From contig JAMLGJ010000009.1 in assembly GCA_023958095.1 (NCBI GenBank), positions 1-64,000 on the forward strand: a DNA stretch of 64,000 nucleotides, read 5' to 3'. The stretch is from Microthrixaceae bacterium. GTDB lineage: Bacteria > Actinomycetota > Acidimicrobiia > Acidimicrobiales > Microtrichaceae. Made by a program: the position numbers and the translations under genes. The stretch's first letter is position 1. Each line of letters opens with the position of its first letter. A model generated the notes under the pieces. That model saw only the letters and a list, made by a program, of their open reading frames with translations. It was not told where the DNA came from and did no database searches. Shown one piece after another: positions 18,799-26,813 of this stretch.

Positions 18799-18815
18799 GT
18801 GAACCCATGGTTCAC
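18799..18815. promoter_or_regulatory. palindromic operator candidate upstream of GH65 gene
   Basis: GTGAACC (18799-18805) and GGTTCAC (18809-18815) form a perfect inverted repeat around CAT, 75 bases before the GH65 start. The size and symmetry suit a dimeric repressor such as a LacI- or GntR-type sugar regulator. None is encoded nearby. Confidence 0.45.
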
Positions 18816-18889
18816 GCCTCATTCACCGGATTGGCTGCGTGCGTAGCTATCCTCCGCGCAACGATTCGAATGGTGGTGCCCCTGTGGCG

Positions 18890-21289
18890 ATGAACGAGTG
18901 GATCTGGACCTACGAGGGCTACGACCCCGACCAGGCGGGCCAGCGCGAGGCGCTGTGCACGCTCGGCAACGGCTATGTGGCCTCCCGGGGTGCGCTCCCG
19001 GAGTGCGACGCCGACGACACCCACTACCCGGGCACCTACATCGCCGGCGTGTTCAACCGGCTCACCACCGAGGTCGCCGGCCGGGACGTCGTCAACGAGA
19101 GCATCGTCAACGCACCCAACTGGCTTCCGCTCGCGGTGCGCCCCGCCGGCGGCGAGTGGTTCACCCCGGACAGCACCGAGGTGCTGGAGCACTGCCTCGA
19201 CCTGGACATCCGGCGCGGTGAGCTGACCAGGCGCACGCGGATGCGTGATTCGCAGGGGCGTGTGCTGTCGCTCACCCAGCGCCGGTTCATCAGCCTGCGT
19301 GACCCGCACCTGCTGGCCCTCGAGTCCACGATCGTGGCGGAGAACTTCGAGGGCTCCCTCGAGGTGCGTTCCGCCCTCGATGGCCGGGTGACCAACTTCG
19401 GGGTGGAGCGCTACCGCAGCCTCGACAGCGACAACCTCGAACATGTCCGCTCCACCGGCGATGGTGAGGTGATCCGACTCGAGGTGCGCACCAACGACTC
19501 CGGTGTGGCCATCGCCGAAGCAGCCCGCACCCGTGTGCGGCGTGGCGGGCAACACATCGACCCGGCGCGCACGACCGAGGCGTCCGACCGCTACGTCGAA
19601 CAGTTGATCCGACTCGACTGCACCGCCGGGGAGGAACTGATCGTCGAGAAGGTCGTGGCGGTGCACACCTCGAAGGACCTCGGCATCTACTCCGCGTCGG
19701 TGGCGTCCGACGAGGCGGTGCGAAACGCAGGATCCTTCGATGAACTGCTGGCACGCCACGTGACCACCTGGGCGCACGCATGGAACCGCAGCGGCCTGCG
19801 CCTCGCGGGCGACGTGGGCCACACCGCGCGCGTGCTCAACCTGCACCTGTTCCACCTCTTGCAGACGGTGTCGAAGAACGCCACCGAACTCGATGTCGGC
19901 GTGCCCGCCCGAGGGCTGCACGGAGAGGCCTACAGGGGCCACATCTTCTGGGACGAGCTGTTCATCTTCCCCTACCTGACGATCCGGGTTCCCGAGATCA
20001 CCCGGGCGCTGCTGCGCTACCGGGCGAGGCGCCTCGATCGGGCCCGCCAGGTCGCCCGGGAAGCCGGCTTCGAGGGGGCCCTGTACCCCTGGCAGAGCGG
20101 CAGCGACGGCCGCGAGGAGACCCAGACCCTGCACCTGAACCCCGAGTCGGGCCACTGGCTGCCGGATGCCTCACACCTGCAGCGACACATTAACGCTGCG
20201 GTGGTGGTCAACGTGTGGCGCTACTGGCAGGCCACGGGTGACCTCGAGTTCCTGCGCTTCTGGGGAGCCGAGATGATCCTCGAGATCGCCCGCTTCTGGG
20301 CCAGCGCAGCCACCTACAACCACGCTCTGGACCGCTACGAGATCAAGGGTGTGATGGGCCCCGACGAGTACCACGAGGGGTACCCGGATCGCGACGAACC
20401 CGGTCTCGACAACAACGCCTACACCAACGTGATGGCGGTGTGGTGCCTGTGCAGGGCCTTCGACGTGCTCGAGGTGCTGCCCGCCAGCCGGCGCCGCGAA
20501 CTCGAGGAGAAGCTCGGGATCACACGCGAGGAGATGGACCGCTGGGACGACATCTCCAACAAGATGCGCCTGTGCTTCCACGGGGACCGGATACTCAGCC
20601 AGTTCGAGGGCTACGAGCAACTCGAGGAACTCGACTGGGACGCCTACCGGGAGCGCTACGGCAACATCGGGCGCCTCGACCGGATCCTCGAAGCCGAGGG
20701 TGACTCCCCCAACCGCTACAAGCTCTCCAAGCAGGCGGACACGCTGATGCTCTTCTACGTGCTCTCCGCCAGCGAGTTGGTCGAGATCTGGGACCGACTC
20801 GGCTATGACCGCGACGACGACTTCTTCGCCCGCAACATCGAGTACTACGAGTCCCGGACCTCCCACGGTTCCACACTGAGCCAGATGGTCCATTCCTGGC
20901 TGCACAGCCGTCTCGACCGTGCGAAGTCCTGGAGCCTGTTCCGCGACACCCTCGCCTCCGACATCAACGACGTGCAGGGTGGCACGACCGCCGAGGGGAT
21001 ACACCTCGGGGCGATGGCGGGCACCGTCGACCTGGTCCAGCGCTGCTACGGGGGTGTCGAGGCGCGCGAAGACGTGCTCTACCTGAACCCGCGCCTGCCC
21101 GCCGAGCTGCACGAACTGAGCTTCTCGGTCATCTACCGGGGACAGCCCGTCGACATCGAGGTGAGCGCCACCGACATCGGGATCCACCTGCCCGCCGACA
21201 GCGGCAACGGCTCAGCGGTGGCGCTCGAGGTCACCGGGCAGTTCGCCCTGTTGGAGCCGGGTGACACGCTGCGTGTTCCGCTCGACTAG
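18890..21289 (+). CDS. glycoside hydrolase family 65 phosphorylase/hydrolase
   Basis: This 799-residue protein belongs to GH65, the family of maltose, trehalose and kojibiose phosphorylases and some trehalose hydrolases. It begins with the N-terminal beta-sandwich (YDPDQAGQREALCTLGNGY). The (alpha/alpha)6 barrel follows, with FWDELFIFPYL, the catalytic acid Glu493 in MGPDEYHEG and the KQADTLML strand seen in the phosphate/substrate pocket. The C-terminal beta domain carries SHGSTLSQMVHSWL and the GTTAEGIHLGAMAG loop. Phosphorylase against hydrolase activity cannot be decided here. A GTG six bases upstream is an alternative start. No beta-phosphoglucomutase or sugar transporter gene is adjacent, although those often accompany GH65 phosphorylases. 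Confidence 0.9.
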   Translation: MNEWIWTYEGYDPDQAGQREALCTLGNGYVASRGALPECDADDTHYPGTYIAGVFNRLTTEVAGRDVVNESIVNAPNWLPLAVRPAGGEWFTPDSTEVLEHCLDLDIRRGELTRRTRMRDSQGRVLSLTQRRFISLRDPHLLALESTIVAENFEGSLEVRSALDGRVTNFGVERYRSLDSDNLEHVRSTGDGEVIRLEVRTNDSGVAIAEAARTRVRRGGQHIDPARTTEASDRYVEQLIRLDCTAGEELIVEKVVAVHTSKDLGIYSASVASDEAVRNAGSFDELLARHVTTWAHAWNRSGLRLAGDVGHTARVLNLHLFHLLQTVSKNATELDVGVPARGLHGEAYRGHIFWDELFIFPYLTIRVPEITRALLRYRARRLDRARQVAREAGFEGALYPWQSGSDGREETQTLHLNPESGHWLPDASHLQRHINAAVVVNVWRYWQATGDLEFLRFWGAEMILEIARFWASAATYNHALDRYEIKGVMGPDEYHEGYPDRDEPGLDNNAYTNVMAVWCLCRAFDVLEVLPASRRRELEEKLGITREEMDRWDDISNKMRLCFHGDRILSQFEGYEQLEELDWDAYRERYGNIGRLDRILEAEGDSPNRYKLSKQADTLMLFYVLSASELVEIWDRLGYDRDDDFFARNIEYYESRTSHGSTLSQMVHSWLHSRLDRAKSWSLFRDTLASDINDVQGGTTAEGIHLGAMAGTVDLVQRCYGGVEAREDVLYLNPRLPAELHELSFSVIYRGQPVDIEVSATDIGIHLPADSGNGSAVALEVTGQFALLEPGDTLRVPLD

Positions 21290-21358
21290 CCACTCGGCCA
21301 CACAGCCTCGCTCCGTGGCGCAGGCGCGGCACCCCGAGTACCCACCCGGGGCCATGGA

Positions 21359-21435
21359 TGGTGGGCGTAACAGGACTTGAACCTGTGACCTCTTCCGTGT
21401 CGAGGAAGCGCTCTAGCCAACTGAGCTATACGCCC
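21359..21435 (-). tRNA. tRNA-Val (GAC) with C33
   Basis: A full cloverleaf can be drawn: 7-bp acceptor GGGCGTA/TACGCCC, D arm, anticodon stem CTTCC/GGAAG, T arm ACAGG/CCTGT with loop TTCAAGT, and an encoded 3' CCA. The seven-base anticodon loop reads TCGACAC, so the anticodon is GAC (valine). Position 33 is C in place of the nearly invariant U. The two other tRNAs in the window have T33. Confidence 0.93.
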
Positions 21436-21500
21436 GGGATCGATGACAGTAGCAGCACCGCTGCCCTCCACACGATCTCCGCTCCGGGCGGTTCCGGGGC

Positions 21501-22037
21501 TCAGCTGTCGGACCCCACGGGCAGGACGCTTCCCAACAGGACCATCAGCACCATCCCGCTCACGAGCATCACCCAGAGCCCTATCCCGGGACCGCTTCGC
21601 ACCCCGCGGTCCCCGAAGGCCCACTCGAGCATCGGGCCGATGATCAGCGCCGTCGAGCCGATCCTGGCCCACACCCGGCCCGCAGTGCGTCGCCCCGAGG
21701 CGATCAGCACCCCGCCCACGGCCAGGGTGACCGCCACCGCCACCGCGACCCAGCCACGGCCGAAGGCGCCGTCAGCGAGGTGCCAGCCGTTCTCGTCGGG
21801 ATTCAGTGCCGGTCCGTAGTCACGCCAGGACATGAGGCTCGCAACCGCGGTCAGCACCGACACCGCCAGGAGGGCGGCGACCACCAACAGGTCGCGCCAC
21901 GACGAACGGCGGGGGGAGGCCTCGGGCTCGGCCACCGGGGACCCACCGAGGGGAGTGCTGGCCACGAAGCGTTGCGAGCCCTGCGACGCGGTTGCGGGCA
22001 GCTCGGCGTTGGGGGGCACCCACGACTGTTGTTGCAC
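21501..22037 (-). CDS. hypothetical membrane protein between tRNA genes
   Basis: I do not recognise a family. The product of 178 residues has a polar N terminus rich in Ser, Pro and Gln, and about four hydrophobic segments: DLLVVAALLAVSVLTAVASLM, WVAVAVAVTLAVGGVLIAS, IGSTALIIGPMLEW, and the C-terminal IGLWVMLVSGMVLMVLLGS. It is likely an integral membrane protein. The GTG at 22037 was chosen because anything earlier runs into the tRNA-Cys gene; GGGGGAG lies directly before it. It sits between tRNA-Cys and tRNA-Val on the same strand. Confidence 0.6.
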   Translation of the reverse strand: MQQQSWVPPNAELPATASQGSQRFVASTPLGGSPVAEPEASPRRSSWRDLLVVAALLAVSVLTAVASLMSWRDYGPALNPDENGWHLADGAFGRGWVAVAVAVTLAVGGVLIASGRRTAGRVWARIGSTALIIGPMLEWAFGDRGVRSGPGIGLWVMLVSGMVLMVLLGSVLPVGSDS

Positions 22038-22145
22038 TCCCCCAGCATGCCAGAGCGGCGCACCGACGAGAGGGCGCCGGAGTCGGCCTCGGTGAGCCGG
22101 GCTGGCCGTACCGGGCGAGTCCCCGCCCGGTACGGCCCCCTGCGG

Positions 22146-22216
22146 AGGCGACGACGGGAATCGAACCCGTGTACACGGCTTTGCAGGCCGCTGCCTAACC
22201 ACTCGGCCACGTCGCC
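22146..22216 (-). tRNA. tRNA-Cys (GCA)
   Basis: A 71-base cloverleaf with acceptor GGCGACG/CGTCGCC, anticodon stem GCGGC/GCCGT around the loop CTGCAAA (anticodon GCA) and T arm ACGGG/CCCGT. The following bases read CCG, so the CCA end is not encoded and must be added by the nucleotidyltransferase. Confidence 0.97.
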
Positions 22217-22352
22217 GTCGACACGAGGATAGGTGATCCGGCGACGCTCACCTCAACGAGGCCGAAGCCGCCGGCCCATGCCGGATCCGGCTGGAGCGGC
22301 GGTGGCTCCCGTGACGGGGCCACCGCAACACTCCGGTGTGCCGGTCATCGAA

Positions 22353-22428
22353 TGGAGCGGACGACGAGATTCGAACCCGCGACCTCAACCTTGGCAAGGT
22401 TGCGCTCTACCAACTGAGCTACGTCCGC
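22353..22428 (-). tRNA. tRNA-Gly (GCC)
   Basis: A standard cloverleaf with acceptor GCGGACG/CGTCCGC, anticodon stem CAACC/GGTTG, loop TTGCCAA (anticodon GCC) and an encoded CCA. It is first in the transcription order Gly-Cys-Val. Confidence 0.98.
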
Positions 22429-22494
22429 AAGGCGAATGACTCTACCAGCCCGGCGCGGCAGTGCCACATCCTGTGGCCAGTACCCGAAATGCGC

Positions 22495-23499
22495 TCAACC
22501 CGGGCCGGCACCCTCGGCGAGCCTTCGGATCCGATCGCTCAACTCGACGGCCCCCGCAACGTCGGAGATGCCGTCGAGGGTGGTCAGGCGGGGCCCCTGC
22601 ACGATGGTGAGCGACGCGATGTCACGGTCGTGGCGCAGGTGCACGCCGAGGTCCGCGGCCGGTATGAACTGGTCCAGCACCGGCTTCCAGCGACGTGAGT
22701 TCGCCATCAGCACCCGCGAGCTCGTCACCACGAGCACCGAGGGATGGCCCATGAGCTGGCCCGCGAGCACGCCGATCACCAGCTCCTGGTCGCCCAGCAG
22801 CGCGCCGCAGACGCCTATGGGCACCGCGCAGCGCTCCTGTTCCCGGGGGCCCAACTGGGAGACCGCCACGGACAGGCCGTTCTCGTCGGGTGTCACGTGT
22901 TCGTGCGGCGGTGCCTCCGAGACGGTCGGCGCCGGGCCCGCAGCACCCGCCGGTGGCTCGGGTTGCGACGCCGGTGCCTGTCCGGCCAGGCCACCGCCCT
23001 GCCCGTCGACAGATGCGTGGCGTTCCGTGCCCGCCGGTCGCGGACCGAAAGGCGTTGCAGATGTGGGCGGTTCGCCCCCCGGTGTCGCCGAGGACCGTTG
23101 GGAACCCGCGGGACCGAAGGCCCCGGGGTTGTCGGCGCCCACCCGACCGGGGGACTCCGGGGAGAACGGTCCCGCGGCCTGCGGGGCAACGGGTGTCCCG
23201 GGTGGCATCGTTCCCGGTTGGGCACCCCCCGCGAACGGATCGGGCTCGTGGACCTCCTCCACGACCAGGTCCTCCGGAGGAGCCTCGGTGCTCCAGAGCA
23301 CCTCCCTGATCCGGGGGGCATCCGGGTCGACCATCTGCGCGTTGTCGGTCGCAACGGTGGTGAAGAGGTCATCCTCCTCGGGGTCACGAAGCTGTGCGCG
23401 GCACCCCACACACACCGCGGACTCGAGCGCGTTGGAGGTGCCGCAGTACGGACAGGGCCAGGCCCAGGCGTCCTCGTGCGTGTCGTGGGTTGTCGCCAA
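22495..23499 (-). CDS. zinc-ribbon protein with C-terminal PH-like domain
   Basis: This protein of 334 residues starts with a zinc ribbon, CPYCG followed after ten residues by CVGC, within its first 35 residues. A long Pro/Gly/Ala-rich linker (about residues 80-210) follows, then a folded C-terminal domain (AVSQLGPREQERCAVPIG to SDRIRRLAEG) of the bacterial PH-like type that includes the LVVTSSRVLMANSR strand pair. Function is unknown. Start choice: TTG 23499 is preceded at six bases by AGGAG, a much better site than any upstream codon, so I favour this rare start. The small membrane protein gene 97 bases upstream has the same orientation. Confidence 0.6.
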   Translation of the reverse strand: MATTHDTHEDAWAWPCPYCGTSNALESAVCVGCRAQLRDPEEDDLFTTVATDNAQMVDPDAPRIREVLWSTEAPPEDLVVEEVHEPDPFAGGAQPGTMPPGTPVAPQAAGPFSPESPGRVGADNPGAFGPAGSQRSSATPGGEPPTSATPFGPRPAGTERHASVDGQGGGLAGQAPASQPEPPAGAAGPAPTVSEAPPHEHVTPDENGLSVAVSQLGPREQERCAVPIGVCGALLGDQELVIGVLAGQLMGHPSVLVVTSSRVLMANSRRWKPVLDQFIPAADLGVHLRHDRDIASLTIVQGPRLTTLDGISDVAGAVELSDRIRRLAEGAGPG

Positions 23500-23596
23500 T
23501 TCGGCTCCTAGCCGGTACCTGCCTGCAGATCTCCACACCCAAGGCTATTGGTCGCCGTTGCATCGCGTGCAGCGACGGCGCCGCGGGTCGAAGCGG

Positions 23597-23944
23597 TCAG
23601 TTCCGCGGCTCCGAACGGGCGCCCTCCGCTGCAGCCACCCGCGCCGGGTTGGTGCGACGGTAGAACGCGATCGAGGCGATGGCAACCACCACGGCCAGTG
23701 CCAACAGGGCGATCGTCACCAGTTGCACCTCGTCCAGACCACCCGAGGACTCCGTGGAGTCGCCGACCGGACCCACCACGTCCACAGCGCTGGTCGCGGT
23801 GGTGGGGTCCGGCTGCTCCTGGGCCGACACCCCGCCCGCACTCACCAAGAATGAGGCCATCACCACCAGAGCCACCAGGGGTCCGAAGACGCGACGGCAC
23901 CACCGGGTGACCGGCCCGCGTTCCCTCACCGCTCGTTGCTCCAT
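23597..23944 (-). CDS. small secreted/membrane protein of unknown function
   Basis: No family is recognised. The 115-residue product has an N-terminal signal-like helix (FGPLVALVVMASFLVSAGGVSA, with an AxA-type cleavage site at VSA). A polar, acidic Thr/Ser/Asp segment follows, then a second hydrophobic helix (VQLVTIALLALAVVVAIASIAF) and a basic tail RRTNPAR. The predicted topology is one extracytoplasmic loop with a single membrane anchor after signal removal. It lies upstream of the zinc-ribbon gene and in the same direction. Confidence 0.6.
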   Translation of the reverse strand: MEQRAVRERGPVTRWCRRVFGPLVALVVMASFLVSAGGVSAQEQPDPTTATSAVDVVGPVGDSTESSGGLDEVQLVTIALLALAVVVAIASIAFYRRTNPARVAAAEGARSEPRN

Positions 23945-24047
23945 GTGCGCCCGGGCATCCCGCCAAGGCTAACCAGCGCGCAGCACGGTGCTCTCACTGC
24001 CACCTCGCAGGCACCGTCGGTGACCCGGGGGTACCCCATGAGCTGCG

Positions 24048-25271
24048 TCAGGGCGGGGTTCCCAGAGCCGCGTCGAGGTCCGCGAGCAGGTCCTCGGGAT
24101 CCTCGAGACCCACCGACATGCGGATCGTGCCCGCCCCGATGCCCGCTGCGGCGAGTTCCTCGGGCAACAGGCTCACATGCGTGGTCGAGGCAGGATGGGT
24201 GACCAGCGTCTCGGGTCCGCCCAGTGATGTGGCAAGACGGCAGATCCTGGTGGCCTCCACCAGGCTGCTGCCCGCTTCGAGGCCACCCACCACGTCGAAG
24301 GTCACCAGTCCGCCCATCAAGGCCATCTGACGCACTGCGAGGTCGTGCTGGGGGTGCGATGGCAGTCCCGGGTAGCGCACCGACTCCACCCTGGGATCCT
24401 CCTCGAGGGCAGCCGCGATCCGCGCCGCTGACTCGCTCTGGCGGCGGAGTCGCACCCCCAGGGTGCGCAGGCCCCGTGTCGCCGCGGCGGCTTCGTGCGG
24501 ACTCGCCACCGCACCCTGGAGGACCGCGAAGCCCCACAACCAGTCGATGAGGTCCCTGGCACCGGCAGCCACACCGAGGGTGACGTCGTTGTGCCCGCCC
24601 AGGAACTTGGTCACCGAGTGGATCACCAGGTCGCAGCCCAGCTCGAGGGGCCGTTGGGCGAGCGGTGTGGCAAAGGTGGAGTCGACCACCTTCATCGGGC
24701 CCTTCACCTCCCCGAGTGCACGCAGGTCGACCAGGTCGAGGCGCGGGTTCGCCGGCGTCTCCGCGAGCAGCACCATGGTGCGTCCGGGGATCACCGCCTC
24801 GGCCCATGCCCCGGGATCGGTTCCGTCGACGAAGGTCACCTCGATGCCCATTCGCGGACAGACCGAGTTCAACAGCATCTGGGTGCCCGCATAGAGCTGC
24901 TTCTGGGCCACGATGTGGTCGCCGTTCGAGCACAACCCCAGGACCGCCGCTGCGATCGCTCCCATGCCGGAACCGAACGCGCGTGCGGCCTCGGCGCGCT
25001 CCAGATCCGCAACGGCCTCCTCGAAGTCGTTGACCGTGGGATTGCCGTAGCGGCTGTAGAACGCCGTGGCCTGCGAGGAGAGCGCCATGCGCCGTCCTTC
25101 CTCCACCGAGGACAGAGCGAATGTCGAACTCGCGTTGACCACCGGAGCGAGGCTCGCCCCGTTGTGGCGCCGTCCGACGGTGATCAGGTCGGTCTCGATC
25201 GAGGTGGGCAACCGGCCCTGCTCCGGTGCTGTGCCCTCACCACCGGGTGTGTCCTGCCCTGGTCGTGTCAT
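24048..25271 (-). CDS. trans-sulfuration PLP enzyme (cystathionine gamma-synthase / O-acetylhomoserine sulfhydrylase family)
   Basis: This 407-residue PLP enzyme of the Cys/Met metabolism family has the pyridoxal lysine in HSVTKFLGGHNDVTLG, the YSRYGNPT motif that binds cofactor phosphate across the dimer, and AETPANPRLDLVDL. Family members join an activated homoserine to cysteine or sulfide, or cleave cystathionine. Its ATG overlaps the metX stop (ATGA at 25268-25271), and MetX makes O-acetylhomoserine. The likely reaction is therefore O-acetylhomoserine to cystathionine (MetB) or homocysteine (MetY), and I cannot separate these. It is the second gene of the unit behind the riboswitch-like leader at 26.6-26.8 kb. 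Confidence 0.85.
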   Translation of the reverse strand: MTRPGQDTPGGEGTAPEQGRLPTSIETDLITVGRRHNGASLAPVVNASSTFALSSVEEGRRMALSSQATAFYSRYGNPTVNDFEEAVADLERAEAARAFGSGMGAIAAAVLGLCSNGDHIVAQKQLYAGTQMLLNSVCPRMGIEVTFVDGTDPGAWAEAVIPGRTMVLLAETPANPRLDLVDLRALGEVKGPMKVVDSTFATPLAQRPLELGCDLVIHSVTKFLGGHNDVTLGVAAGARDLIDWLWGFAVLQGAVASPHEAAAATRGLRTLGVRLRRQSESAARIAAALEEDPRVESVRYPGLPSHPQHDLAVRQMALMGGLVTFDVVGGLEAGSSLVEATRICRLATSLGGPETLVTHPASTTHVSLLPEELAAAGIGAGTIRMSVGLEDPEDLLADLDAALGTPP

Positions 25272-26587
25272 CGTCGCTCCCTGTGGTTCCGAGCGTCTGG
25301 GGGTTCCGCCAGCGCCCGGGAGACGAGCTTCTCCATTGCCGGCGCCAGCTGGTCGGTGTCGATGAGGAAACCGTCGTGGCCGTGGGGGGAGTCGACGTCC
25401 ACGAACGTGCTGTCGATGCCGGTGGCCACGAGTGCCTCGTGCAGTTCACGCTGCTGGTAGGGCGGGTAGAGCGCATCGGAACGCACCGCTGCGACCACCG
25501 TCGGACAGCACAACTGTGCGATCGCGGGCGCCAGCCCCCCGCGCCCACGCGCCAGGTCGTGCAGGTCCATCGCCCGGTTCAGGCGCAGGTAGCTGTTGGC
25601 ATCGAATCGCCGTACGAGCTTGTCACCCTGGTAGTCGAGGTAGCCCTCTATGTCGAAGGTGCGCCCCAACGAGAAGTCCAGCTGGTTGAGCACAGTCCGT
25701 CCGAAGCGTGCGGAGAACACCTCGTCGCTGCGGTAGGTGACCATGGCCACCATGCGTGCCACCGCAAGACCACGGTGCGGGCCCTCACCCGGTGCGGCGT
25801 CGTAGTAGTCGCCCCCGTGGAACCCGGCGTCGGCCTCGACTGCCATCCGCCCGATGTGGCTCCAGGCGATCTGTTGTGCCGAGGCCGCGGCGGTGGTCGA
25901 TGCGAGGAACAGCGACGCCACGCGCTCGGGGTACATGACACCCCACTCCAGGGCCTGCATGCCGCCCATGGAACCGCCGATGACCGAGGCCCAGCGCCGG
26001 ACCCCCAGGGCATCCGCGAGTGAGGCCTGGGCGCGGACCATGTCCCGTATCGACACGACCGGGAAGGAGGATCCGTAGGGCCGTCCGGTGGCCGGGTTCC
26101 TCGATGCGGGGCCGGTGGAACCCTGGCATCCCCCCAGCACGTTGACCCCCACCACGAACAGCCGGTCGGTGTCGAGGGTCCGTCCCGGACCGACGAGTTC
26201 GTTCCACCACCCCGGCGTGGCGTGACCTTCGCCGCTCGTGCCGGCAACGTGGCTGTCACCGGTGAGCGCGTGGCACACGAGCACCGCGTTCGACCCATCT
26301 CCGTCGAGCTCACCCCAGGTCTCGTAGGCCAGCTCGACCTCGGCTAGGTGACCTCCGCCCTCCAGCAGGAACCGGCGGGAAGGATCCAGGCGATGGAACC
26401 TGCGGTTGCCGGGCGGGTCACCCTGCATCCACGCACCGGTGACCGGTTCGCCCCGGGTGGCTTGCGACCCGCTGCGCGAACCCCGCGACGAATCGACCGG
26501 ATCCCCCTCCGGTGTGACCGGGGGCGACACGTCGGGCACCTCAGCAACCGGCTCGGGCTCGGGTCGGTTGTAGGCGCTGTGTTCCAC
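25268..26587 (-). CDS. metX: homoserine O-acetyltransferase
   Basis: This 439-residue alpha/beta-hydrolase-fold enzyme transfers acetyl from acetyl-CoA to homoserine, the first committed step of methionine synthesis. The catalytic triad is visible as GGSMGGMQALEWG (Ser), RSDALYPP (Asp) and DSPHGHDGFL (His). The VNVLGGCQGSTGPAS block and the LVCHALTGDSHV oxyanion strand are standard MetX features. The first 55 or so residues are low-complexity Pro/Glu/Ser sequence. I chose GTG 26587 because GGAAG lies eight bases upstream and that site is the target of an upstream anti-Shine-Dalgarno. Starting at ATG 26427 would drop the extension. The open frame continues upstream through the riboswitch region but is not considered coding. 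Confidence 0.88.
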   Translation of the reverse strand: MEHSAYNRPEPEPVAEVPDVSPPVTPEGDPVDSSRGSRSGSQATRGEPVTGAWMQGDPPGNRRFHRLDPSRRFLLEGGGHLAEVELAYETWGELDGDGSNAVLVCHALTGDSHVAGTSGEGHATPGWWNELVGPGRTLDTDRLFVVGVNVLGGCQGSTGPASRNPATGRPYGSSFPVVSIRDMVRAQASLADALGVRRWASVIGGSMGGMQALEWGVMYPERVASLFLASTTAAASAQQIAWSHIGRMAVEADAGFHGGDYYDAAPGEGPHRGLAVARMVAMVTYRSDEVFSARFGRTVLNQLDFSLGRTFDIEGYLDYQGDKLVRRFDANSYLRLNRAMDLHDLARGRGGLAPAIAQLCCPTVVAAVRSDALYPPYQQRELHEALVATGIDSTFVDVDSPHGHDGFLIDTDQLAPAMEKLVSRALAEPPDARNHRERR

Positions 26588-26594
26588 GGTACGT

Positions 26595-26657
26595 GCTTCC
26601 GGTAGGGCAGACCCGACGGCGAAGGGCGTCGGCCGCGAGGACCGGTGTCCCGGAAGC
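26595..26657 (-). promoter_or_regulatory. anti-Shine-Dalgarno expression platform of metX
   Basis: On the minus strand GCTTCCGG (26657-26650) is perfectly complementary over 8 bases to CCGGAAGC (26602-26595), which contains the metX ribosome site. It lies directly after a GCACC/GGTGC hairpin (26671-26658). Pairing would block metX initiation. A hairpin CCGACG/CGTCGG lies between the two arms. Confidence 0.6.
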
Positions 26658-26673
26658 GCACCCGGAGGTGCAT

Positions 26674-26778
26674 CGGACACGTCGTTGCTGCCACTAGGGC
26701 TGCCACATCCCCGCTGTCGCAGGTAGGCACCTTGGGTGTCCGTCCCAGGTTGCCGGACCACTTGGGTCACTCCTGATG
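26674..26778 (-). ncRNA. SAM-clan riboswitch candidate (SAM-IV or SAM-I/IV-like) in the metX leader
   Basis: Read on the minus strand, the conserved SAM-I/SAM-IV core is visible: CATC, AGGAGTG, a short P2 (GACC/GGTC with loop CAAGT), CGGCAACC, P3 (TGGG/CCCA with loop ACGGACA), AAGGTGCC, P4 (CCTGC/GCGGG) and GATG closing P1. After P1 a P5-like stem GCAGCC/GGCAGC (26703-26687) is followed by GTGTCCG (26680-26674). That strand is complementary to the P3 loop CGGACA, the pseudoknot known from SAM-IV and SAM-I/IV. P2 lacks the kink-turn and the long arm of SAM-I. It precedes metX by about 90 bases and would lower metX translation when S-adenosylmethionine is plentiful. The class is inferred from motifs only. 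Confidence 0.72.
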
Positions 26779-26813
26779 ATTCGCAACAGTGAAACCCAAC
26801 GCGACCTGCGAGG

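Noticed and set aside
21359-22428. Integration site for a mobile element at the tRNA cluster
   Set aside because: No integrase, direct repeat of a tRNA 3' end or base-composition shift is present around the three tRNA genes.
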